Source of the DNA: Desulfamplus sp964425195
Lineage (GTDB): Bacteria; Desulfobacterota; Desulfobacteria; Desulfobacterales; Desulfobacteraceae
Length of the DNA: 64,000 bases
NCBI GenBank assembly: GCA_964425195.1
Contig: CAYRLG010000008.1
Coordinates: 1-64,000 of the forward strand
Direction: 5' to 3'
Shown: in pieces, positions 37,265-46,389 of the stretch
How the letters are laid out: every line of letters starts with the position of its first letter
Numbering within the stretch: position 1 is the first letter of the stretch
The notes under the pieces: generated by a model
Seen by the model: the letters and a program-made list of their open reading frames with translations, nothing else
What the model was told of the DNA's origin: nothing
Databases searched by the model: none
Position numbers and translations under genes: made by a program

Positions 37265-39313
37265 ATGGTAAAAATGACTAAAATAATAATAATTGAACAT
37301 GATCCCGCAATCGTGACAGAGCTTAAAATGCACCTTCAGTATCTTTACTGCGATGTTATCTCTGTTGTTAATTCGGAGCAGAAGGCTCTTGAGTTGTTCA
37401 AAACTGCGTCAGAAAATGAAGATACAGTGCCTGATGTAATACTTTTAGACATAGGTTTGCATGTTGGTTTGGATCCTTCTGTAGATTCGGTTGAACCTGG
37501 CTCGTTAACCAGATGTAGCGAGTGCAATATGCTTTATTACAACGCCTACTCTTTAAAAAGTGTGGGGAAGATAGGTGACGTTGTTGATCAACAAAAGCGG
37601 GTAATATTACGACAAATTCCAATTGTTTTTATTGCTGGGCATAAAGATATAGTAGAGTCTATCTCTCAAGAGAAGCTAAATTTTCTATTTTGTTATGTGA
37701 CACTTCCAATATCAACAAGAGACTTAAAACTTACTATTGATATGGCACTTCATACTACACAGATGCACTCACAAAGGCAGCATGACAAACAAGAGATTGC
37801 AATAAGCAATGAGAGATATAAGGCTTTAGTTGATAATATGGTATCTGGTGTTGCCATATTTGAAGTTGTTGAAAATGGTGATGATTTCATCTTGCTTGAT
37901 ATGAATAAATCTGCAGAGCTAATTGAAGGGAAAAAGCGTGAGGATAATATTGGAAAGAGTATTTTTCAGATAAAACCGGGTATTACTCACTCTTGTCTTA
38001 TAGATATATTCAAAACAGTGTTAAAAACGGGTAAGGCTCAACATCCTCCAATAACTCTTTATAAAGACAATACAGTCAGTAGATACTACGATTTTTATGT
38101 TTATAGGCTCTCATCTGGTGAAATAGTCTGTCTATTCAGAGACGAAACTTTAAAAAAGCTCTCTGAGGAGGAGATGAATAAGCTCCAATTGCAACTCAAC
38201 CAGGCACAGAAGATGGAGGCAATTGGAATTATGGCGGGTGGAATTGCCCACGATTTTAATAACATCCTATTTCCAATAATTGGATCTGCTGAGATGTTAA
38301 TCGAGGAGAGTAAAGAGGGGAGTACTCAGAGAACATTTTTAAATGAGATTTTAAAAGCTGGATATAGGGCAAAAGAGCTTGTTAAACAGATTCTCACATT
38401 TAGCCGTCAAGAGCAACATGAGGTGATACCTCTATCAATTGAGCCTATTGTGAAAGAGATAATTAAACTTTCAAGGGCAATGATTCCATCTACAATCAAA
38501 ATAAACCACTATATTCCTAAGAACTCCTCTATGGTTATGGCTGATCCAACTCAGATTCATCAACTATTTATGAATTTAATTATCAATGCGTTTCATGCAA
38601 TGGAAGATACAGGCGGTACATTGACAATAAGGTTGAGCGATGTTGCAAATCCCTCTGATGTTAAATTAAAGGCTGGAAATTATATATCTATTGAAATAAG
38701 CGATACTGGCATTGGTATGGATAAAGCCACTCAACAGAGGATATTTGAACCATATTTCACCACAAAGGGGTTAGGAAAAGGCACGGGTCTTGGGCTTTCT
38801 GTAGTGCATGGTATAGTGAAAGGTTGCAAAGGAGATATTGTTCTTAAAAGCGAAATTGGAAAAGGAACAACTTTTAAGATATATCTGCCAGGAATTGAGT
38901 ATAAAACTTTTAAGCGTTCAGAAAAAACACCTCTTCCAAAAGCTACAGGCAGTGAAACCATTATGGTGGTTGATGATGAACCAATAGTAGGGAAAGTTTT
39001 GGGATCCATTCTTGAGAGAGCAGGTTATAAAGTTCTTGTAGAGATAGATAGCTTAGAGGCATTAGAGGCGTTTCGCGAAAAACCTGATATGTACCATTTA
39101 ATTATTACCGATTTGACAATGCCAGAACTTACCGGTGACAAACTTTGTGCATCATTGAAGATGATTAAACCAAATATTCCGGTTATTCTCTGTACAGGTT
39201 TTAGCTCAAAGATAGATGAGTTGCAAAAAGGTAGTTTTGGAATTGATAGAGTTATTATGAAACCAGTAGTTGGCAACGATTTGCTAAAAACAGTACGAGA
39301 GCTACTGGATTAA
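37265..39313 (+). CDS. hybrid histidine kinase (REC-PAS-HK-REC)
   Basis: 682 aa, no membrane segment. The N-terminal receiver-like domain (~4-160) keeps acidic EHD and LLDIGL sites but carries a ~45-residue insert with CSEC, and lacks the switch Lys (reads VTLPIS), so it is degenerate. PAS ~180-295; HisKA His in GIAHDFNNILFP (~330); HATPase with DTGIGMDKAT and GTGLGLSVVHGI; the C-terminal receiver (~555-680) has VVDDEP, Asp in ITDLTMPEL and Lys in IMKPVV. It resembles the kinase at 25688 in the HK core. The chemoreceptor gene follows after ten bases. Confidence 0.9.
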   Translation: MVKMTKIIIIEHDPAIVTELKMHLQYLYCDVISVVNSEQKALELFKTASENEDTVPDVILLDIGLHVGLDPSVDSVEPGSLTRCSECNMLYYNAYSLKSVGKIGDVVDQQKRVILRQIPIVFIAGHKDIVESISQEKLNFLFCYVTLPISTRDLKLTIDMALHTTQMHSQRQHDKQEIAISNERYKALVDNMVSGVAIFEVVENGDDFILLDMNKSAELIEGKKREDNIGKSIFQIKPGITHSCLIDIFKTVLKTGKAQHPPITLYKDNTVSRYYDFYVYRLSSGEIVCLFRDETLKKLSEEEMNKLQLQLNQAQKMEAIGIMAGGIAHDFNNILFPIIGSAEMLIEESKEGSTQRTFLNEILKAGYRAKELVKQILTFSRQEQHEVIPLSIEPIVKEIIKLSRAMIPSTIKINHYIPKNSSMVMADPTQIHQLFMNLIINAFHAMEDTGGTLTIRLSDVANPSDVKLKAGNYISIEISDTGIGMDKATQQRIFEPYFTTKGLGKGTGLGLSVVHGIVKGCKGDIVLKSEIGKGTTFKIYLPGIEYKTFKRSEKTPLPKATGSETIMVVDDEPIVGKVLGSILERAGYKVLVEIDSLEALEAFREKPDMYHLIITDLTMPELTGDKLCASLKMIKPNIPVILCTGFSSKIDELQKGSFGIDRVIMKPVVGNDLLKTVRELLD

Positions 39314-39340
39314 AGTTCAAAAATGGATGGAGGAGAGTTG

Positions 39341-40795
39341 ATGTTTAACAATTTAAGACTTGGTGTAAAAATATCTGTTGGTTTTGTTGTTGTTCTCTTT
39401 TTTATGGTCGTTGTTATATCTATTGGATACTCAAGTTTATCAGGTGTGGTTGACAGAGTTGATAAGGCAGATGGTGTCAACTCAATGGTAAAGATGGTTC
39501 TTGAGGCAAGACGCCATGAAAAAAATTACATTATCCGCAACGATGATAGTTATCTTAAAAGGGTTGAAGAAAATGTTAAGAATATTATTAACCAATCATC
39601 TTACCTCAAAGATAAATTTAATGATCCAGTTAACAAGGCTCAGATGGATGAGGTGGCTGCAAAGGTTAAAATCTATTACGATGCTTTTAATGGGTACATA
39701 GCTTTGCATCAACAAAAAATATTGATTCAAGAAGAGATGCAAAATAATAAGATTCAGGCAGAGAACCATCAGAAAAGATTGTCAGAACTTATCCAAAAAG
39801 AGGAACATGCTGATAACACTATGGTTCAAGCTGCCAGAGATGCAATTAAAGTGTGCGAAGATGCCACAGCAGATCAAAAATTAAAGATGCAGGCTGAAAT
39901 ATCTTATGCAAATATATTTATGCTGGTGGCAGGTGTTATTGCTGTTGTGATAGGTGCTCTAATTGCATTTTTTATAACAAGGGCTATTACAATATCACTA
40001 AATCGGGTTATTAGTGGATTACAAGATGGGGCAAATCAGGTCTCATCAGCCTCTGGACAGGTATCAAGTGCCAGCCAATCTTTAGCAGAAGGTGCCTCAG
40101 AACAGGCAGCTTCTATTGAGGAGACAGCATCATCATTAGAACAGATATCTTCCATGACAAAACAGAACTCTGATAATGCACGTCAAGCTGACAAGCTAAT
40201 GCAAGATGCGAACAATATTGTAAATAGAGCTAATGACTCAATGAACCACCTAATTAGTTCAATGGACGAAATATCAAGGGCAAGTGATGATATTTCCAAA
40301 ATTATTAAAACTATTGATGAGATTGCCTTTCAAACCAATCTTTTAGCACTCAATGCTGCGGTTGAAGCTGCAAGAGCAGGAGGAGAGGCTGGTGCCGGTT
40401 TTGCAGTAGTTGCAGAAGAGGTAAGAAATCTTGCTATGCGTTCTGCAGAGGCGGCAAAAAGCACTGCTTCTCTAATTGAAAGTACTGTCCATAAGGTTAT
40501 GAGTGGTTCAGAGTTAGTTAATAAAACAAATATAGCATTTAATGAAGTGGCACAAAGCACTACAAAAGTTGGAGTTTTGATTGGTGAGATATCTCAAGCA
40601 TCTCGTGATCAGGCAACTGGTATTGAACAGGTAAACATAGCTGTTGCTGAGATGGATAAGGTAATACAGCAAAATGCAGCAAGTGCAGAGGAGTCAGCAA
40701 GTGCTTCTGAAGAGATGCACTCCCAAGCTGAAAGCCTGCTGGAGTTTGTAGATGAGTTGACTGTGCTGCTTAGAGGATCAAAAAGTAAGCTATAA
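39341..40795 (+). CDS. methyl-accepting chemotaxis protein
   Basis: Transmembrane chemoreceptor, ~484 aa. TM1 ~8-30, a periplasmic helical bundle (~31-180) and TM2 ~185-210, then a short linker and the signalling domain with the highly conserved hairpin EIAFQTNLLALNAAVEAARAG. Methylation-type Ala/Ser/Glu-rich segments flank it. Start at ATG 39341, directly after GGAGGAGA; the frame is open to 39323. Same operon as the upstream hybrid kinase (27 bases). Ligand unknown. A good terminator follows at 40830-40853. Confidence 0.9.
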   Translation: MFNNLRLGVKISVGFVVVLFFMVVVISIGYSSLSGVVDRVDKADGVNSMVKMVLEARRHEKNYIIRNDDSYLKRVEENVKNIINQSSYLKDKFNDPVNKAQMDEVAAKVKIYYDAFNGYIALHQQKILIQEEMQNNKIQAENHQKRLSELIQKEEHADNTMVQAARDAIKVCEDATADQKLKMQAEISYANIFMLVAGVIAVVIGALIAFFITRAITISLNRVISGLQDGANQVSSASGQVSSASQSLAEGASEQAASIEETASSLEQISSMTKQNSDNARQADKLMQDANNIVNRANDSMNHLISSMDEISRASDDISKIIKTIDEIAFQTNLLALNAAVEAARAGGEAGAGFAVVAEEVRNLAMRSAEAAKSTASLIESTVHKVMSGSELVNKTNIAFNEVAQSTTKVGVLIGEISQASRDQATGIEQVNIAVAEMDKVIQQNAASAEESASASEEMHSQAESLLEFVDELTVLLRGSKSKL

Positions 40796-40829
40796 ATAAA
40801 AAGTAAACAAATCGCTTAATTTAGGACTA

Positions 40830-40853
40830 ACCACCGCCAGAGGCGGTGGTTTT
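40830..40853 (+). terminator. rho-independent terminator after chemoreceptor gene
   Basis: Perfect GC-rich stem ACCACCGCC / GGCGGTGGT with an AGA loop, followed by TTTT. Confidence 0.75.
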
Positions 40854-40913
40854 GATAGCTAATAAACTGGTTGTAGTAAAAACACAAAATCATAATAATA
40901 GTATCACTATCGA

Positions 40914-41138
40914 TCAATCAATATTTGCAATATTTGAATTTGATTGATTACAACAGCTTGAGCCACAATGGTTTGATTCTATACTATCAGATAATCCGCA
41001 ACCTCCCGATGAACAGCAATTAGCACCACCATTTGAAGAGCAACCACACTGTTTTTTACCTGTTATAATTTTCTTTAAACCCATACCGCAATATATTACA
41101 GCACAGCCTACAATAATAATAACTATGAGTGATTCCAT
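40914..41138 (-). CDS. FeoB-associated Cys-rich membrane protein
   Basis: 74-aa protein: one N-terminal membrane helix (LIVIIIVGCAVIYCGMGL), then KKIITGKKQCGCSS and a Cys/Ser/Gly-rich tail with nine to ten Cys after the helix. This is the usual form of the FeoB-associated Cys-rich family and is thought to work with ferrous iron uptake. Start at ATG 41138 behind AAGGAGAAAAG; the frame is open to 41177. It is on the same strand as feoB (second copy) and the GGDEF gene upstream, so probably belongs to that unit. Confidence 0.8.
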   Translation of the reverse strand: MESLIVIIIVGCAVIYCGMGLKKIITGKKQCGCSSNGGANCCSSGGCGLSDSIESNHCGSSCCNQSNSNIANID

Positions 41139-41208
41139 ATACTTTTCTCCTTTTTGCCTATAATAATACCGTCTCACACCTTTCTTTTAATGCTGTTTTA
41201 AGAGTAGT

Positions 41209-41271
41209 CTAAATACCTATTGTACTGAAAAATGATTCTGGAATCTCATTTCTTGCAGTCTCATTATTCAT
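41209..41271 (-). CDS. possible 20-residue small protein
   Basis: ATG at 41271 with the strong leader AGGAGAGTGTT directly upstream, open for 20 codons (NNETARNEIPESFF...) to TAG at 41209. The ribosome site and start context (AGGAGAGTGTTATGAAT) are identical to those of the DUF2325 gene at 54714. No family recognised; it may be a remnant of a longer gene or a leader peptide before the Cys-rich gene. Confidence 0.3.
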   Translation of the reverse strand: MNNETARNEIPESFFSTIGI

Positions 41272-41329
41272 AACACTCTCCTATTGTATCTAATAGCATA
41301 TCAAAATTTTAACTTATGTTATATAGATT

Positions 41330-42232
41330 TTAAGTTAGTGCTGTAACTCTATTTCCACCTCTATCCTTGGAGATATAAACAGCTTGATCTGCCTGCTTAA
41401 TAAGATACATAATATCTTTATCAATATTATCATGTATAAACGAAAATTGGGCAATCCCTATGCTCAGAGTTGAATCTCCTATTGCAGATTCTTCATATTT
41501 AGAGCGGATACGTTCCGCAATCTCAGTAACACCATTAACATCGCTACCTGATATAAGAATACAAAACTCGTCTCCGCCATAACGAAAAGAAAAATCGTTC
41601 TCTTTTCTGGTTGATTCCTTAATAATCAAACCTAACTTTATAAGCAGATTATCTCCTACTTGATGCCCTAAAGTATCATTTACCTGCTTGAATTTATCCA
41701 CATCAATAAACATTAGAAAAAAACCTGTAAATAAATTAACTGATTTTTCAGCAAACTCCTTTATTGTACAGTCAAAGCAGCGTCTATTATATAGACACGT
41801 TAGAGAGTCATTAAGAGATAGCTCTTTAAACTCCTGTTTCATTTGTTCAATTTCCAAAATTCTTGACTCTAAAGAGATTGAGCGATTTGCAATCTCTCTG
41901 AGCATCCAGTTCATATTTCTTTTTATTTTTATCAATTCTGACTCTTCGTCATTTTCGTTAGGCAGTTCAAAAAAGAGATCGTATCTCCCCTCTTTAATAT
42001 TTAGGCAAAATTTATTCACCTCTCTCAGCTCTTTAAGCACAATAAAGTATGCAAATAGATTTGAAAAAGGATTAATCATTGCAATGAAACATACAAGCTC
42101 TACAGACAGGTATATTTTAGCTTCTTTTATATATCCAGATTCAATAAGATAGAGCATTACTATAGAAGGTAAAACAACTGTCAGTAAAATAATCAGTGCG
42201 AGTTTGTATTTAATATTCAAATGAGACGACAT
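41330..42232 (-). CDS. membrane diguanylate cyclase (GGDEF)
   Basis: 300 aa. Two membrane helices (~11-30 and ~40-67), a HAMP-like helical linker (~68-125), and a GGDEF domain from ~138 with FIDVDKFKQVND and an intact GGDEF signature at 219-223, so it should make c-di-GMP. The inhibitory I-site RxxD reads KEND (210-213), so product inhibition may be weak. It follows the second feoB by 35 bases on the same strand and probably shares its transcript, linking c-di-GMP to iron uptake. The stimulus is unknown. Confidence 0.88.
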   Translation of the reverse strand: MSSHLNIKYKLALIILLTVVLPSIVMLYLIESGYIKEAKIYLSVELVCFIAMINPFSNLFAYFIVLKELREVNKFCLNIKEGRYDLFFELPNENDEESELIKIKRNMNWMLREIANRSISLESRILEIEQMKQEFKELSLNDSLTCLYNRRCFDCTIKEFAEKSVNLFTGFFLMFIDVDKFKQVNDTLGHQVGDNLLIKLGLIIKESTRKENDFSFRYGGDEFCILISGSDVNGVTEIAERIRSKYEESAIGDSTLSIGIAQFSFIHDNIDKDIMYLIKQADQAVYISKDRGGNRVTALT

Positions 42233-42267
42233 TGCATCGAAACGCTCCTACAATATAAAAACACCTA

Positions 42268-44427
42268 TTATTTGGTTATTAAAGAACCAATCTGAAAAAC
42301 AGCAACCGCAAAGGTAAAAGCCAAAACAGTATTAAACACCATTGAAAAAGCTCCCCATTTCCATGAACCAGCCTCTTTTGAAATACATACAACAGCAACA
42401 AAACAGGGGGCATAAAAAATGGTGAATATAATAAGGCTCATTGCAACCAAAGGATTCCACTCTGGTGAAGATGCAAGTTTTTCAACAAGGGGTTTACTCT
42501 CTTCAGGGTCAAGTTCTCCAAGCGAGTAAGCTGTACCAAGAGTTGATACTACAACCTCTTTTGCAGCAAAACCTCCTATAAGTGCTATATTTGTTCTCCA
42601 GTCAAAACCCGCAAACTTGGTTATACTCTCTAAAGCAGTTCCAATACGACCTGCAATAGAGTATCTTAAAGGAGCTGCTGCCTCTTCGTGGTCTATTTCA
42701 GCCAATTTCTCTTCTAACTGAGAAGTTGGTAACTCTAAAATCTTTAAAGCCTCTCTTTTTTGTTCAAATCGCTGGAGTTCTGAATCAGGCATACCCGGAA
42801 AACTCATCATTGCCCATAGAACCACTGATATTCCCAATATTGTAGTTCCAGCTTTTTTTATATATTGCCAAGTTCTCTCCCAAGTATGAATCATAACCCC
42901 TTTAAATGTAGGAAAACGGTATGGAGGAAGCTCCATTACAAAAGGAGTTGATTCACCTTTTATGATTGTTAGCCTTAAAATCTTTGCAATAATAAGTGCT
43001 CCAAACCATGCGATAAGTGTAATAGCAAACATCATCATTGCTTCATTTTCGTTAAAAAATGCAGCAATAAGAAGGGCAAATACTGGCAATTTTGCACCGC
43101 AATTCATAAAAGAAACAGTAAGAAGCGTTGCAATCCTCTCTCTTGGAGATCGTAAGGTTCTTGTTGCCATTACCCCCGGAACCGCACATCCACCTGCAAT
43201 ACCACCAGAAATAATATATGCCATTACAGAACTGCCATGAAGACCAAATACTCTAAAAATCCTATCAAGCATAAAGGCAACCCTTGCCAAATAACCAGAG
43301 TCTTCAAGAATTGCTATTCCAAAAAACATAAACATAATAAGTGGAGCAAATCCCAAAACACCACCAACTCCGTCAATTATTCCAGAAATGATAAGAGAAC
43401 GTAAAAGTCCGTCAGGTAGATTGTTATATGCAAGCTCTCCTAACCAACTGAAAAAGCTCTCTGTCCAGCTAACTGGAAGTTCACTATAAGTAAATGTAAA
43501 CTGATAAAGTCCCATTAGAATCATTAGCATTATAACGGGTCCAAAAAACCTGTTTGTCAAAAGCATATCTGTCTTGTCTGATGTATAAAGCCTATCTTTG
43601 TCATATTGTTGACGCATTACCCCCTGTTTTAGTAAAGAAGATATATAACCATAACGACAATCTGCTATAAGAGCTTCAGGATATGTTTCTGCAGTTTGTT
43701 GGATATGGCGAGATACTTTGCGTACATGCTCTTCAAGACTTTTAGCTGTAACAGGATCAGTTTCTCTACCTTTGTTAATAATTTGAGTATCATTTTCAAG
43801 ATATTTTATTGCAATCCATCGTGCTGGATAGAGCAGAGTCATAAAATGTTCTGACTCTATTTTTTTCTGCATTTGAGAGATTGCCTCTTCCAAATCAGCT
43901 CCGTAAGAGATAACAAGAGCTTTTCTATCCTTCTTTTTTTTGGAAAATTCAGTAACTGTTTTCATAAGTTCTGATTTACCTTCACCTGTTCTTGCAACAA
44001 TGGGGACAACTGGGATTTGTAAAAGCTCAGATAACTTATGATGATTTATTGTTATTCCTCGACTCTTTGCAACATCCATCATATTCAATGCTATACAGAC
44101 AGGAACTCCTAATTCAAGGAGCTGAAGTGTCAGATAGAGATTTCTCTCCAAATTAGATGCATCAACTATGTTAATAGTTACCTCTGGTTTTTCACCAACT
44201 AAAAAGTCTCTTGCAACTACCTCTTCTATAGAATAGGCTGTAAGAGAGTATGCTCCCGGCAGATCAACAATATGCAGTTTATATCCATTATAAGTATAGA
44301 TTCCCTCTTTTTTATCAACAGTAACTCCTGGATAGTTTCCAACATGCTGACGGGCACCTGTAAGTTCGTTAAAAAGTGTTGTTTTCCCTGAGTTAGGGTT
44401 ACCGCCCAGAGCGATTATAGTTTCCAT
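42268..44427 (-). CDS. feoB: ferrous iron transporter FeoB (second copy)
   Basis: 719-aa inner-membrane Fe2+ transporter. N-terminal G domain: GGNPNSGKTTLFN (G1), YPGVTVDKKEG (G2/switch I), DLPGAYSL (G3), LNMMDVAK (G4). Then a helical GDI-like region (~165-280) and two Gate domains among about eight helices with VPGVMATRTL and NCGAKLPVFALLI (Cys) segments. No fused FeoA domain. Strong ribosome site AGGAGAAGAA. Closely similar along its length to the copy at 55307-57490 but without its Cys-rich segment. Between an LbtU-type porin and a GGDEF gene; preceded by a 23-bp palindrome (44473-44495). Confidence 0.96.
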   Translation of the reverse strand: METIIALGGNPNSGKTTLFNELTGARQHVGNYPGVTVDKKEGIYTYNGYKLHIVDLPGAYSLTAYSIEEVVARDFLVGEKPEVTINIVDASNLERNLYLTLQLLELGVPVCIALNMMDVAKSRGITINHHKLSELLQIPVVPIVARTGEGKSELMKTVTEFSKKKKDRKALVISYGADLEEAISQMQKKIESEHFMTLLYPARWIAIKYLENDTQIINKGRETDPVTAKSLEEHVRKVSRHIQQTAETYPEALIADCRYGYISSLLKQGVMRQQYDKDRLYTSDKTDMLLTNRFFGPVIMLMILMGLYQFTFTYSELPVSWTESFFSWLGELAYNNLPDGLLRSLIISGIIDGVGGVLGFAPLIMFMFFGIAILEDSGYLARVAFMLDRIFRVFGLHGSSVMAYIISGGIAGGCAVPGVMATRTLRSPRERIATLLTVSFMNCGAKLPVFALLIAAFFNENEAMMMFAITLIAWFGALIIAKILRLTIIKGESTPFVMELPPYRFPTFKGVMIHTWERTWQYIKKAGTTILGISVVLWAMMSFPGMPDSELQRFEQKREALKILELPTSQLEEKLAEIDHEEAAAPLRYSIAGRIGTALESITKFAGFDWRTNIALIGGFAAKEVVVSTLGTAYSLGELDPEESKPLVEKLASSPEWNPLVAMSLIIFTIFYAPCFVAVVCISKEAGSWKWGAFSMVFNTVLAFTFAVAVFQIGSLITK

Positions 44428-44472
44428 TTCTTCTCCTGTTCAATTATTTTCAATTAGCTGCCTGCTTCTTTT

Positions 44473-44495
44473 CATTTATAAAAGTTTTATAAATG
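44473..44495. promoter_or_regulatory. perfect 23-bp palindrome upstream of second feoB
   Basis: CATTTATAAAA-G-TTTTATAAATG, 11-1-11 symmetry, 46-68 bases before the feoB start and just after the porin gene. The one-base centre makes an RNA hairpin unlikely, so an operator is more plausible. It does not match the DtxR-type boxes at 58047-58096. Confidence 0.4.
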
Positions 44496-44505
44496 GTTGA
44501 TAAAG

Positions 44506-45675
44506 TTAAAATCCAATTGCAAGTTTAGCGGTCAACACATCTGTTTCATCTTCATTTTCAAATTTATCATGTCGATACTCTAAAGAGGCAGTTGTATCAC
44601 TAAATATATTAACACTAATAGCTCCTATTAATCTGCTTTCAGGGAAGATATCTTCTCCATTATCTGTACCTTGATATCCTATTCCTAAAGTAGTCTCTTT
44701 GCCGATAACATCTAAGGTGTAACCTATCTCTGCATTCCAGGCACTTATTTTTTGGTTTTTAATTAAAGGCTCAATCTCAGTTAGTTCAAGTGAACCTAAT
44801 ACCAACTCAGAGATATTTAATTCCGGCTCATCAAGCATTGTTGTATATTCCCCAATTATCTTTATCTGCCCTATATTTAATATTGCATGGGCAGACAGAC
44901 CGGGAACATAATCTACAAATGAAAAATTAATACCCATATCTTGAGCTTCTGTGCTTTTCTCTTCAATAATAGATTCCCATCCGTTTGAATCAATTAGATT
45001 ATTGATATATCCTAAGCCGATATCAATGCCGAATCCGTCATTTTCAATAGTATAGCCCAAATTTATTCCATAGTTATCTACATGTTCACCTTCACTATCT
45101 GTATCAACATCTCCATTGAAAATATAGGCTGAACCATAAAATCCATTTGATGTAAACCCTGCCTCAATTGCAGTTTCTCTCGTCTCGGCAAGCTCAAGAG
45201 TAAGTGGGTCAGAAACCATGTTGGATTCAAATTTTCCAAAAGGTAGGTATATCTTTCCTACTTTAAGAGATAACGGCATAGACTCTCCCCCATCTAAAAG
45301 GATAAATGCCTCATCTACAACAACATCTTCATCATCTTCGTATAAAAAGAGTATATCTCCTTTCACATACTCTGTAATATCTAAGTCAACTCCAAGCTCT
45401 GCTGTTGACAAAGCGAGATCGCTGCTATCTTCATCTTCTGCATCAGAATCCTCATAACTTATTTTTTCATAACTTGCCTCTGCCTCTATAGAGCCGTTCA
45501 ATTTTATCCGTTCTGACCATTTTTCAGCCAACGATTTCTCTTTCAACTGTTCTTCAATCTTGTTTAACCGCTCTGCAACATAGCTATTTTCAACTTCATG
45601 TGCATATAAAGTGACAGAAAAGAAAAAAGATGAAGCCGCAAACAGAATGATGAAGAGTGAATTTATTGTTTTCAT
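44506..45675 (-). CDS. LbtU-family outer-membrane porin
   Basis: 389 aa with a signal peptide (~1-25, cleavage after LYA), a short coiled-coil (NKIEEQLKEK), and a beta-barrel body: alternating strands, acidic loops (EDSDAEDEDSSD), VGKIYLPFGKFESNMVSDP and a terminal amphipathic strand ending in Phe (LAIGF). This matches the LbtU siderophore-porin family of Legionella and of Desulfobacterota. Likely outer-membrane entry for iron or iron chelates, consistent with feoB 78 bases downstream. The ribosome site is AGGAGTAA. A stem-loop (45701-45733) separates it from the upstream operon. Confidence 0.8.
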   Translation of the reverse strand: MKTINSLFIILFAASSFFFSVTLYAHEVENSYVAERLNKIEEQLKEKSLAEKWSERIKLNGSIEAEASYEKISYEDSDAEDEDSSDLALSTAELGVDLDITEYVKGDILFLYEDDEDVVVDEAFILLDGGESMPLSLKVGKIYLPFGKFESNMVSDPLTLELAETRETAIEAGFTSNGFYGSAYIFNGDVDTDSEGEHVDNYGINLGYTIENDGFGIDIGLGYINNLIDSNGWESIIEEKSTEAQDMGINFSFVDYVPGLSAHAILNIGQIKIIGEYTTMLDEPELNISELVLGSLELTEIEPLIKNQKISAWNAEIGYTLDVIGKETTLGIGYQGTDNGEDIFPESRLIGAISVNIFSDTTASLEYRHDKFENEDETDVLTAKLAIGF

Positions 45676-45700
45676 TATATTTTACTCCTATTATTTTATT

Positions 45701-45733
45701 AAGTAGGGACAAAATAATGTTTTGTCCCTACTT
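45701..45733 (-). terminator. perfect stem-loop at the end of the ferrosome-like operon
   Basis: Arms AAGTAGGGACAAAA and TTTTGTCCCTACTT, 14 perfect pairs, loop TAATG. It lies 38 bases after the last gene of the operon. The arms equal those at 5513-5544, so it belongs to the dispersed hairpin family and may end the transcript. Confidence 0.65.
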
Positions 45734-45770
45734 GATGACCATTTTATCCGTTAGTTCAATTGAGTAATGT

Positions 45771-45968
45771 TTATCGCTGTTTTTGATATGCGTTGTAATG
45801 CCAGACTGAAAATCCTGCTAAGGCAATACCTGCCCAAGTATGAACCTGCCTATTTACCTTGCGATCTTGAGGCTGCCCTTCTCTGACACCAACGCCTGTA
45901 ACCACAAGTGCTGCAAGAGATATCGTCATTCCTGCTTTTGCAAGAAATCTGACGGCAGAGTTTTTCAT
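45771..45968 (-). CDS. small membrane protein with His-x13-His helix (ferrosome-like operon)
   Basis: 65 aa. A hydrophobic helix ~7-27, a short hydrophilic turn (REGQPQDRKVNRQ) and a second helix VHTWAGIALAGFSVWHYN in which two His are 14 apart, a spacing used for heme ligands in small b-type membrane cytochromes (DUF4405-like). Start at ATG 45968, one base after the upstream stop; the frame is open to 46019 but that would overlap. Last gene of the operon. Function unknown. Confidence 0.6.
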   Translation of the reverse strand: MKNSAVRFLAKAGMTISLAALVVTGVGVREGQPQDRKVNRQVHTWAGIALAGFSVWHYNAYQKQR

Positions 45969-45969
45969 C

Positions 45970-46389
45970 TTATTTCTCTTCTCCAGCTTTTTGACGAAGT
46001 TCAGCTTGAACATCTTCAAATTTCTCTTTTAATTCATAAGCTCCGCTTTGAACTGTGTCATAAAATTTTATAGCACCTTTCATTACAGCTTTTTGTAAAG
46101 TCTCATTGGTAATAAAAATTGTGGCAATAGCACCGATAGCAATGCCTTTCCAAAATTGTTGGCTATGATAGAAAACAGGGGTGTCATCATAAGAAGTTGG
46201 ATAATAGCCATTTTGATAATATACGGGCTGTTGAAATCTTGCCCCTTGCGGTGGCATCTGATTTACTCCGGCTTGTTGGGCTGGGTGGTGATGATGTGTC
46301 TCCTGTGGTTGATTAGAATAATTTGGAGCGTAGGTTGAACCTGAACAACCAGTGTGATTTGTAGGGTTATATTGATTGTAATTATACAT
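45970..46389 (-). CDS. Tyr/Asn/His/Pro-rich protein with FWKGIAIGA membrane segment
   Basis: 139 aa. The first ~75 residues are Asn/Tyr/Gln/Pro-rich (MYNYNQYNPTNHTG, THHHHPAQQAG). Then FWKGIAIGAIATIFIT is a glycine-containing membrane segment, followed by an amphipathic helix (ELKEKFEDVQAELRQKAGE). The FWxGIxxGA segment also occurs in the Gln/Met-rich protein two genes upstream. Start at ATG 46389 with GGAGAAAACTAAAA upstream (overlapping the previous gene by 8 bases); the frame is open to 46527. No family named with confidence; compatible with small Fez-type proteins. Confidence 0.65.
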   Translation of the reverse strand: MYNYNQYNPTNHTGCSGSTYAPNYSNQPQETHHHHPAQQAGVNQMPPQGARFQQPVYYQNGYYPTSYDDTPVFYHSQQFWKGIAIGAIATIFITNETLQKAVMKGAIKFYDTVQSGAYELKEKFEDVQAELRQKAGEEK

